Positions 1-5,274 of a stretch of DNA of 5,274 bases are shown in pieces. Made by a program: the position numbers and the translations under genes. Below the pieces are notes generated by a model that was not told the origin of the DNA, did not search any database, and was given only the letters and a program-made list of their open reading frames with translations. The first letter of the stretch is position 1. Each line of letters starts with the position of its first letter. This DNA is from Actinoplanes liguriensis (GTDB lineage: Bacteria > Actinomycetota > Actinomycetes > Mycobacteriales > Micromonosporaceae): the NCBI GenBank assembly GCA_000715855.1, contig KL571348.1, forward strand, positions 15,867 to 21,140, read 5' to 3'.

Positions 1-17
1 ATGTGTATAAGAGACAG
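1..17 (+). other. Tn5 mosaic-end adapter remnant (sequencing artefact)
   Basis: The first 17 bases equal the last 17 of the 19-bp hyperactive Tn5 mosaic end (AGATGTGTATAAGAGACAG) used in transposase-based library preparation. The mosaic end is a synthetic hybrid of the two natural IS50 ends, so an exact match at the very edge of the window points to untrimmed adapter, not to a resident transposon. Genomic sequence starts at about base 18, and the leftward gene is cut there for technical reasons. Confidence 0.95.
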
Positions 18-859
18 CCGTCGACGCGGACCATCGTGATCTGCCCCAGATGGCGGCTGCCGCCCAGCACCACGCCGAGATCGCGGAGCGCGACCAGCCG
101 CTGCGCGCCGCTCATCGACGTGACGCCATCGACGACGGTCAGGTCGCCGGCCCGATGCCGCCACAGGTGCACCGTCACGCCGTCGAAGCTGACCAGGCGA
201 TCCGGGCCGAGGAAGACGACCTGGTGCAGCTCACGGCCGGTCGGCGCGGTGGCCAGCGTGCGGCCGCGCCCGTCGAGCAGCGCCATGCCGTCCCCGCCGG
301 CGGCCAGACGCCCACTCGACCGGTCGGCCGCCAGGCACGCGAGTGGACCCGGCCGCCCGGCGACCCGGACGCCGCCGATCCCACCGAGAAGAAGATCTCC
401 CTCGTACGTCATGGCAGCCACCCCCTCGACCGTGGACACCATCGGGTTGACGCCTGTCCCGGCCAGGAGCACGGTCCGGCCGGCGGCCGTGTAGTGGACC
501 AGGTCGCCCGGCTCCAGCCCGTCACCCCGGCGCTGCCAGTCCGCGGCGAACACGCCGTCGCCGGAGTGGACGACCGCGATGTGGTAGGCCCGCAGGTCGT
601 GCCCGTACCGCAGCGAGCCGTCCATCGTGGACCACACGCCGAGGTGCACCTCCGGCGTGCCGTTGACCCGCTCACCACCGGAGGCGACCGCGAGCTCCCG
701 CCCGTCCGGCGAGAACGAGCCACCCGAGCAGCGACCCTCCACCTCGAACCAGACCGTCCCCGGCTTCGGCGGGAACGTCCGCGGATAGCGGCCGTCGCGG
801 CTGCGGGTGAGGTCCGGTTCCTGCTTCTTACGCCACCCGAAGACCATGGCCCCCAGCAT
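18..859 (-). CDS. Beta-propeller (WD40/TolB-like) repeat protein, C-terminus missing
   Basis: The minus-strand frame is open from the ATG at 859 to the adapter junction and gives 280 residues without a stop. The translation has the rhythm of a beta-propeller. An FSPDGRELAVASG blade motif lies at residues 49-61, typical of WD40/TolB-like repeats. Further strand-turn-strand units follow around 94-106, 175-197 (LAADRSSGRLAAGGDG), 214-233 (VVFLGPDRLVSFDG then VHLW) and 261-279. The N-terminus is short and basic (FGWRKK) with no signal peptide or membrane segment, so it is probably cytoplasmic. Such propellers usually serve as binding scaffolds; no ligand or enzymatic residues can be named. The start is uncertain: ATG 859 and ATG 847 are in frame and neither has a good ribosome-binding site. 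It diverges from the EEP gene across about 36 bp. Codon use is typical of the window. Confidence 0.75.
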
Positions 860-882
860 GCCGGACGGGAACAAGCGCGTTC

Positions 883-887
883 TAAGG
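883..887 (+). promoter_or_regulatory. Ribosome-binding site supporting the GTG start of the EEP gene
   Basis: The TAAGG at 883-887 lies 8 nt before the GTG at 896. It is a moderate Shine-Dalgarno match at good spacing. Together with the start of homology-like EEP sequence (RIASVNTW) directly after the GTG, it favours this start over the much longer open frame that extends upstream across the opposing propeller gene. Confidence 0.6.
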
Positions 888-895
888 TCGGCATC

Positions 896-1690
896 GTGCG
901 GATCGCGAGTGTCAACACGTGGGGTGGCGCGCTGTACGACCGGCTGGTCACGTGGCTGCCGGACAGCAAGGCCGACGTCATCTGCCTGCAGGAGGTGACC
1001 CGGACCCCGGGGCTGAGCGGGTGGACCCGTTTCGAGGACGAGCACCGCAGCCTCCCGCAGCGCGCCGACCTGTTCGGGGACGTCCGGGCCGCGCTGCCGC
1101 GCCACCAGGCGATCTTCGTGACCAGCGACTCCGGGCCGGTGCACGACGACGCCGGCGCCCGCCACCGGCAGGACTTCGGGCTGGCCACGCTGGTCGCCGA
1201 GCACCTGCCGGTCGTCGGGGCCGACTCCGCGTTCGTGCACGGGCAGTTCACCGACCACGCCGAGTGGCCCGGCACGGACCGCCCCCGGATCGCGCTCGCC
1301 GTGCACACCGTCGACCGCGAGACCGACCGCCCGGTCTGGGTCGTCCAGCTGCACGGGCTGCGCGACGCGGCGGGCAAGTCCGACAGCCCGGCCCGCCGCC
1401 GCCAGGCGGAACGGCTCGTCGAGCTGCTGCGCCGGATCCGCGGGCCACGCGACGTGGTGGTGGTCTGCGGCGACCTCAACCTGCTGCCGTCGAGCGAGAC
1501 GTTCGGCATGCTGTCCGAGATCGGCTTCACCGACCTGGTGGGCGAGGCCGACACGCGCACGTCGCACTACCGCAAGCCGGTGCGGCACGCGAGCTACCTG
1601 CTCGTCTCCGATGTGGCCGCGGTCCAGCGCTTCGAGATCATGGCCGAGCCGGAGGTCTCCGACCACCGTGCGCTGATCCTCGACCTCTGA
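896..1690 (+). CDS. Endonuclease/exonuclease/phosphatase (EEP) superfamily protein
   Basis: This 264-residue protein has the ordered motifs of the EEP superfamily (DNase I, exonuclease III, sphingomyelinase and inositol-phosphatase folds), which hydrolyse phosphodiester or phosphomonoester bonds with a divalent metal. Visible motifs are N7 in ASVNTW, the metal-binding Glu in CLQEV (E33), H153 in QLHGL, GDLN at 192-195, and SDH at 255-257 near the C-terminus. The usual Asp of the DY(I/V) strand before the last motif appears replaced: the sequence reads HASYLLVS (231-238). Length fits a single-domain member. There is no signal peptide, so it should act in the cytoplasm. The substrate (nucleic acid, lipid or sugar phosphate) cannot be told. 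It starts at GTG with TAAGG upstream; the frame is open further upstream only as the shadow of the divergent gene. It probably has its own promoter within or near the 36-bp divergent gap. Confidence 0.88.
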   Translation: MRIASVNTWGGALYDRLVTWLPDSKADVICLQEVTRTPGLSGWTRFEDEHRSLPQRADLFGDVRAALPRHQAIFVTSDSGPVHDDAGARHRQDFGLATLVAEHLPVVGADSAFVHGQFTDHAEWPGTDRPRIALAVHTVDRETDRPVWVVQLHGLRDAAGKSDSPARRRQAERLVELLRRIRGPRDVVVVCGDLNLLPSSETFGMLSEIGFTDLVGEADTRTSHYRKPVRHASYLLVSDVAAVQRFEIMAEPEVSDHRALILDL

Positions 1691-1900
1691 CCCCGCCGCG
1701 ACCGGAGCCGGTCCGATCATTGCCGCCGACACCGACGCTGCGAAGCCCCGCACGGCGCTGACGGCGACCGGCGCGATCCCGGCCGCGGCCATCGGGATCA
1801 GCCGGACCCACCACGGATGCCCGCCCGCCGCACCGAACGCGAAGACCCCGAGCGCGAGCTGGGGCAGCAGCACGGACAGCGGCGGCGTTGTGAGGCAGGC
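1691..1900 (-). pseudogene. Possible remnant of a small membrane protein
   Basis: This stretch lies between the EEP stop and the terminator of the next gene. One minus-strand frame reads as membrane-protein-like sequence: a hydrophobic run LSVLLPQLALGVFAFGAA, a turn GGHPWWVR, then LIPMAAAGIAPVAVSAV. Third codon positions are strongly G/C, as in real genes of this window. No convincing start exists (a GTG at 1873-1871 lacks a ribosome-binding site). The frame has no stop of its own before it enters the antisense of the EEP gene, where the translation becomes non-protein-like. That pattern fits the broken end of a former gene with two transmembrane segments, or a chance open frame in GC-rich DNA. 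No family is recognised. I see no other gene in this interval. Confidence 0.3.
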
Positions 1901-1934
1901 CAGGGGGCGAGGGGGCCAACGATCGATGTCCGGG

Positions 1935-1974
1935 ACGGCGGACGGCCCGCTCCGGGGAGCGGGCCGTCCGCCGT
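1935..1974 (-). terminator. GC-rich terminator hairpin, probably bidirectional
   Basis: A near-perfect inverted repeat of 18 to 19 bp arms is centred between 1954 and 1955, with an effective CGGG loop. It starts 15 nt beyond the stop of the leftward repeat gene (TGA at 1992-1990). There is no T-run on either side, as is common for actinobacterial hairpin terminators. It could also stop read-through from the EEP gene on the plus strand, which has only a weak 5-6 bp hairpin of its own. Confidence 0.8.
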
Positions 1975-1989
1975 GCTGCGAGGGCAGGT

Positions 1990-4435
1990 TCAGAAGGCGG
2001 CGACGGTGAACGTGGAACTGCTGGTCACGTCCGTCTGGAAGTAGTCCGGGTCGTTGTTCGCCGCGTCCGGCGCGCCGTTGCTGACCACGACCAGGTTGTA
2101 CGCCCCCTCGGGCACCGGCGCGGCCGCGTAGAGCGATCCGCTCACCGGCCGGTTCACCGGCACGGTCACGCTCGCTGTGGTGGCGGTCGCCGGGACCGAC
2201 AGGACGGCGCTGGTGTTCGGGACGACCGAGCCCAGGGTCGCGCCGGCCGGGACGCCGACGGCGTTCGGCAGGACGATGGCGCCCGCGTCGCCGGCGGACA
2301 GCGCCGACCCGGTGACGTTGGTCGACTGGTCGGTGATCGACAGGCCGGTGATCTGCCCGGCGGTGGAGGCCGTGGCCGGCGCCGACAGCGTGGCGCTCGC
2401 GCCGCCCGGGGTCACCGAGGTGATCGTCGTGCCGGTCGGGATGCCGGTCGTGCTGAAGAACTGCCGGCCCACGTCGGCCCGGGTGAACGCCCCGGAGACC
2501 AGGCTGACCGTGGTGCTGCCCGCGGTCGTGGTGAGCGCGGAGGGCAGGGTGCGCACCGGCGTGCTGTTACCGATCGTGGCGGTGAACGCCGAGCCGGAGG
2601 TGGCCACCGCCGGCGCCGAGATGACCGCCTTGGCCGGGCTGAGCACCGAGGTGACGATGCTGTTCGGCGGGATGTTGCCGCACGATCGGCTGGCCGAGGT
2701 CGTTGGCGTTGAACTTGCCGGTCGCGGAGACCACGACCCGGCTGCCGGCGACCGTCGAGATGTCCGTGGTCAGCGTGTTGACGTAGGTCATCGGGTTGAA
2801 GAAGTCGTTGCCCTGCGCGTTGAGCCGCCGGTTGAGCTGCAGCGTGCAGATCAGCTCCTCGTCGCTGAGCGGCAGCACGTTGAGGCATTCGGCGACCGGG
2901 CCGTTCGCCCGGGCCCCGGCGCCCGCGTCCGCGCCGTTGTAGGTGCCGTCGACCAGGAAGATGCGCCCGGCATTGCCGGTGGTGCCGAAGTTGATGCCGA
3001 GGAAACCGGTGCCCCCGACGGAGATGTCGACCGCGGCGGCATTGTTCGGCGCGGTGTTCGGCGCGACCCTGATCGGGTTCAGATAGGAGTACGCCCCGGG
3101 CAGCGCCCTCGTCCCCGCCGACGTGCTCACGACCAGGGCGACGTTCGCCTCGACCGAGTGGGCCGGCGCCTGCGCGGTGAACGCCTTGTCGCTCAGCGAC
3201 TGGATGTTGGTCAGCGGCACCCCGCCGAGGGTCGCCGTGATCCGGCCGGCGTCGGTCGGGAAGTCGGTGCCGATGACGGTGATGGCGTTGCCACCGGCGG
3301 CCGGGCCGGCGGCCGGGAACACGGCGGTCGGCTGCGCGACGATCCCGGCGGTGTAGGTGCCGGAGCCGAGCAGCGGGCCGGTGGGGCTGGTGTTGCCGTA
3401 GACGCACACCTGGTAGGTGGTCGGCTGTCCCCCGGCGAGCGGCAGCGGCGGGACGGTCACCGCGGCCCGGTTGTTCAGCAGCCGGCGTACGTTCGTCCCG
3501 GTGACCGCGACCGGTGTGGCTCCGTTGATCGCGGTGGTCGCCCACGTCCCCGGGCAGCCGGCGTTGCCGACCAGCAGCACGGCCGGCGTCGTCACCCCGG
3601 ACAGGAAGGCGCTGGGCGAGGTCACCGTGATGCCGTTGCTGGCCAGGTACGAGCCGCTCGCCGGCGACACGCCCAGGAGCGTGGCGGTGTACGGCGCGAT
3701 CGACAGCAGCCCGCCGGTCGGCGCCGAGCCGTCGTACAGGCAGATGTTGTACTGCGTCGGGTTGGCCCCGGTGGTGGTGACGCCGGGCGGAACGGTGAAG
3801 GTGAACCCGTTGGGGCTCTGCTTGGTCACGTTCGTCGCGACCAGGTTCGGCGTGTTCGTGGCGCCCAGGGTGGCGTTGCAGGCGCCGGTGGTGAACACCG
3901 CGGCCGGGGCGGTGACGCCGGTGAACACCGCGGACGCGCCGGTGTTGACGGTGACCTGGTTGCCGCCGCCGGAGGTGCCGCTGGACGGCCCGGTCTGTGC
4001 CGGGGCGCCGACGTAGATCGTGGCGCCGGCCTGCAGGTTGCTGGTTCCGGCGACGGCGCCGTCGTAGGAGCAGACGAAGTACGGCTTGACGGCGCCGGTC
4101 GGCCCTCCGACGGGGCCGTTGGTGGACGGCACCGTGAACGAGACCGAGTTGGGATTGTTGCGGGTGGCGTTGGAGGCGTTCCACGGCCCGGCCGTGCCGG
4201 TGCCGGCGGTGGCCAGCTTGCCCGGGCACGAGGTGGTGGAGAACTGGACGGTCGGCGTGGTGACGAACGTGATCTGCGGATCCATGATGCTCGACGTCGA
4301 TCCGGGCATGACCACGAGCGGGCCGACGGTGGTCGCGGCGAACGCGGCGGCGGGCACGGCGAGCACGGCGGCGCCGACCGCGCTCACCGTCAGCCCGGCG
4401 CGTACCGCACGGAGTTTGCGCTGATAGCGGGACAT
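1990..4435 (-). CDS. Secreted modular Ig-like/IPT-TIG repeat protein, one-base frameshift near 2680
   Basis: With one base removed near 2680 the gene encodes 814 residues; as read, the frame breaks after residue 585 and stops at 2567 (622 residues). ATG 4435 is chosen for its AGGAGG 6 nt upstream and because an ideal Sec signal peptide begins there: basic n-region (RKLR), hydrophobic core, AFAA cleavage region near residue 33-34. The mature order is three degenerate repeats (about 62-365) each with a Cys pair, an IPT/TIG domain (about 370-452), an unassigned module with C517 and C530 (about 456-560), three short repeats with GIPxGTTIxSV-like cores (about 561-752), and a tail ending in STFTVAAF. 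All eight cysteines are in the first four modules. There is no LPXTG motif, C-terminal membrane helix or enzymatic signature, so it is probably an extracellular binding or structural protein, released or held non-covalently. The target is unknown. The frameshift may be a base-calling error or a real lesion. Confidence 0.88.
2179..2755 (-). repeat. Three short C-terminal protein repeats of about 50 residues
   Basis: These encode residues about 561-752 of the frameshift-corrected protein. The first (561-612) has FNANDLGQPIV, then GNIPPNSIVTSV and AVISAPAVA. The second (637-690) has FTRADVGRQFF, then TGIPTGTTITSV and ATLSAPATA. The third (704-752) has LSAGDAGAIVL, then VGVPAGATLGSV and AVLSVPATA. 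The shared plan is F/L-x(2)-x-D-x-G, a GIP-x-G-T-T-I turn, then S/T-V and a VLSxPAxAT strand. The one-base frameshift falls inside the first copy. Similar beta-rich units occur in surface and tail-fibre-like proteins; I do not assign a named family. Confidence 0.7.
3080..3328 (-). other. IPT/TIG (Ig-like) domain within the secreted protein
   Basis: Residues about 370-452 follow the IPT/TIG plan: P-x-x-G-P-x-x-GG-NAITVIGTDF, a short strand with RITATLGG, then IQSLSDKAFTAQAPA, VVSTSAGT and a closing GAYSY strand. IPT/TIG domains are Ig-like folds found in secreted and surface proteins, where they act as spacers or binding modules. This is the only module of the protein I can name with confidence. 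Confidence 0.8.
3341..4252 (-). repeat. Three degenerate about 85-95-residue repeats, each with one cysteine pair
   Basis: The encoded repeats cover about residues 62-145, 166-253 and 274-365. Each begins with a V-x-F/V-x(2)-x-C element (C70, C186, C294), continues with a strand ending in FTVP or VTVP, and then has a Y-x-V/I-C-x-Y-x-G element (C122, C232, C344) followed by a GxL/SxL and Y/I-strand. Spacing between the paired cysteines is 52, 46 and 50 residues. Pairing within each repeat as a disulphide is an inference suited to an exported protein. The family is not recognised. Confidence 0.65.
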
Positions 4436-4441
4436 GTGGGT

Positions 4442-4447
4442 CCTCCT
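4442..4447 (-). promoter_or_regulatory. Strong Shine-Dalgarno (AGGAGG) of the repeat-protein gene
   Basis: On the minus strand, GCAGGAGGACCCAC directly precedes the ATG at 4435, which places AGGAGG 6 nt from the start. This fixes the start and removes the 31 extra arginine- and proline-rich residues that an upstream in-frame ATG (4528) would add before the signal peptide. Confidence 0.85.
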
Positions 4448-4541
4448 GCGATCCGGCGAAACGCACGGTCCGCCGAACGCATGGCGATAGGGGTGGGGAG
4501 GCCCACGCGGACTGCTGGGCCGTCGCACGGAGCGTAGCCCG

Positions 4542-4570
4542 ACATTCCGTCTTTAATTGGAGATAGGCAA
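4542..4570 (-). promoter_or_regulatory. Candidate promoter of the repeat-protein gene
   Basis: On the minus strand, TTGCCT (4570-4565) is followed after 17 nt by GAATGT (4547-4542). This weakly resembles a -35/-10 pair for the housekeeping sigma factor: the first three -35 bases and the key A and T of the -10 match. Transcription would start near 4535 and leave a leader of about 100 nt. A TACGCT at 4536-4531 is an alternative -10. Actinobacterial promoters are poorly conserved, so this remains a guess. Confidence 0.3.
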
Positions 4571-4573
4571 TTA
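4554..4573. promoter_or_regulatory. AT-rich palindrome TAATTG-N8-CAATTA, operator-like
   Basis: A perfect 6-bp inverted repeat with an 8-nt centre lies about 118 nt upstream of the repeat-protein start. It stands out because the surrounding DNA is very GC-rich, and it overlaps the candidate -35 box. Size and symmetry (20 bp) suit a dimeric helix-turn-helix regulator, but no regulator gene is in the window and no regulator family can be assigned. Confidence 0.4.
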
Positions 4574-4600
4574 GTCGGACATCGTACCGACGGGACGGCA

Positions 4601-4639
4601 GCGGGCCGGTGGTGAGCGAACCGCCCACCACCGGCCCGC
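4601..4639 (-). terminator. Terminator hairpin of the alpha/beta hydrolase gene
   Basis: A perfect 14-bp GC-rich stem (arms 4601-4614 and 4626-4639) with an 11-nt loop begins 7 nt beyond the hydrolase stop codon (TGA at 4649-4647). It lacks a U-tract, like the hairpin at 1935-1974. Its position suggests that the hydrolase and the repeat-protein gene, though on the same strand, are transcribed separately. Confidence 0.8.
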
Positions 4640-4646
4640 GGTGCGA

Positions 4647-5274
4647 TCAGCCGTTCTCGCGGGCGGCCTTCTCGATCACCGAGGTGGTCTTCTCCGGCTG
4701 CGAGGCCAGGACCAGGTGCGACGCGCCCTTGACCGTGGTCACCCGGGCGTGCGCGCGCTCGGCCATCCAGTACTGCGCGGCGGCCGGGATGTTCCGGTCC
4801 GCGGTCGGGATGATCGAGTAGCTCGGGATGGTCTTCCACGCCGGGGTGCCGACCTCCGGCTCGGCCAGCGCCGCGGCGTCGATCGGGCGCTGGCTCACGG
4901 CGAGCAGCTTCGCGGTGCGCACCGGCACGTCGGCGGCGAACTGCTGCGGGAACTTCGCCTGGTCGATGTAGAGGTCGGTGCCGCCACCGGCCACCGCGAC
5001 CTGGTGCAGGGTCGGCGCCAGGGTGCTGCCCGGGAACTTGTTCGACAGCTCGCCGGCCGACTCGCCGACCTCGGGCAGGAACGCGGCCACGTAGACGAGC
5101 GCCTTCACGTTCTTCTCGCCGCTGGCGGCCTCGGTGATCACGTTGCCGGCGTAGGAGTGGCCGACCAGCACGACCGGGCCGTCGATATCGTCGATGACCG
5201 AGCGTACCGACGTGGCGTCCGAGGCCACGCCCCGCAGCGGGTTCGCGACGGCGACGACCGGGTAGCCGTCGTCC
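4647..5274 (-). CDS. Alpha/beta hydrolase, N-terminus outside the window
   Basis: The visible 208 residues are the C-terminal bulk of an alpha/beta-hydrolase-fold protein. The nucleophile elbow GHSYAG has its serine at visible residue 40 (codon 5156-5154), after a VVLV strand, and is followed by a helix and the strand KALVYVAAFLP. Likely acid and base residues are D159 in PTADRNIP and H186 in KGASHLVL, which complete a Ser-Asp-His triad in the usual order. The frame is open to the right edge (GYPVVAVANPLRG), so the start lies outside; an internal GTG at 5228 is not a credible start because family-like sequence precedes it. Close relatives are small cytoplasmic esterase-like hydrolases of roughly 230-270 residues, so only a short N-terminal piece seems missing. 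The substrate is unknown. A terminator follows the stop by 7 nt. Confidence 0.9.
   Translation of the reverse strand, partial: DDGYPVVAVANPLRGVASDATSVRSVIDDIDGPVVLVGHSYAGNVITEAASGEKNVKALVYVAAFLPEVGESAGELSNKFPGSTLAPTLHQVAVAGGGTDLYIDQAKFPQQFAADVPVRTAKLLAVSQRPIDAAALAEPEVGTPAWKTIPSYSIIPTADRNIPAAAQYWMAERAHARVTTVKGASHLVLASQPEKTTSVIEKAARENG

Noticed and set aside
1..17. Natural Tn5/IS50 end
   Set aside because: The sequence is the engineered mosaic of both IS50 ends and has no transposase gene beside it; a library adapter explains it.
50..895. Upstream extension of the EEP open frame (plus strand, ATG at 50)
   Set aside because: The translation is His/Arg/Ala/Val-rich and lacks domain character, and it is the codon-aligned shadow of the minus-strand propeller gene. 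EEP-like sequence begins only at the GTG at 896, which has a ribosome-binding site.
409..1560. Minus-strand ORF of 383 codons over the EEP gene
   Set aside because: Its translation is Ser/Arg/Thr-rich with no domain pattern, which is typical of an off-frame reading of GC-rich coding DNA.
896..1690. Minus-strand open frame antisense to the EEP gene that appears to link the membrane fragment to the propeller gene
   Set aside because: The EEP gene has almost no codons whose complement is a stop, so this frame stays open by composition. Its translation is non-protein-like, whereas the plus strand carries ordered EEP motifs. A giant fusion protein is not supported.
1700..1713. Small inverted repeat GACCGG-AG-CCGGTC just after the EEP stop
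   Set aside because: The usable stem is only about 5 bp with a 4-nt loop and no U-tract. It could be chance in GC-rich DNA, so it is not called as a terminator.
3890..3933. 14-base direct repeat (GGTGAACACCGCGG at 3890 and 3920)
   Set aside because: Both copies encode the similar AVFT(G/T) strands of one protein repeat, 10 codons apart. It reflects protein-level similarity, not a mobile or recombination site.
2177..4537. Long plus-strand ORFs (up to 786 codons) across the repeat-protein gene
   Set aside because: They are antisense shadows. The minus strand has a signal peptide, strong ribosome-binding site, domains and terminator, while the plus frames have Gly/Arg/Val-rich low-complexity translations.

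Overview
The window looks like chromosomal DNA from a very GC-rich actinobacterium. Codon third positions are almost always G or C, one gene starts with GTG, there is a strong AGGAGG ribosome-binding site, and the GC-rich hairpins after stop codons lack U-tracts. The proteins suggest a filamentous soil genus, perhaps Micromonosporaceae, but the sequence does not prove the family. Bases 1-17 are not genomic. They match the synthetic Tn5 mosaic end of transposon-based sequencing libraries, so the left edge is probably an untrimmed read or contig end.

Left part (18-1690): two divergent genes about 36 bp apart. A cytoplasmic beta-propeller (WD40/TolB-like) protein runs leftward and is cut off by the adapter. 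An endonuclease/exonuclease/phosphatase (EEP) superfamily protein runs rightward. Between the EEP stop and the next gene (1691-1934), the minus strand reads as a short hydrophobic membrane-protein fragment without clear ends, possibly a gene remnant. A near-perfect GC hairpin at 1935-1974 closes the convergent region.

Centre (1990-4435, minus strand): one long gene for a secreted, modular, Ig-like repeat protein. In order it has a signal peptide, three degenerate repeats each with one cysteine pair, one IPT/TIG domain, an unassigned module with a fourth cysteine pair, three short repeats of another type, and a C-terminal tail with no wall or membrane anchor. The reading frame shifts by one base near 2680. 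Removing one base restores an 814-residue protein and a repeat that matches its neighbour. As read, translation stops after 622 residues. This gene is the most interesting part of the window.

Right part (4436-5274): the upstream region of the repeat gene holds a rare AT-rich palindrome (TAATTG-N8-CAATTA) overlapping a possible promoter. Beyond it are a terminator hairpin and the C-terminal 208 residues of an alpha/beta hydrolase, also on the minus strand and cut by the right edge. The terminator between hydrolase and repeat gene suggests separate transcription. No CRISPR array, RNA gene, insertion sequence or phage module was seen, and the genes do not form an obvious pathway.
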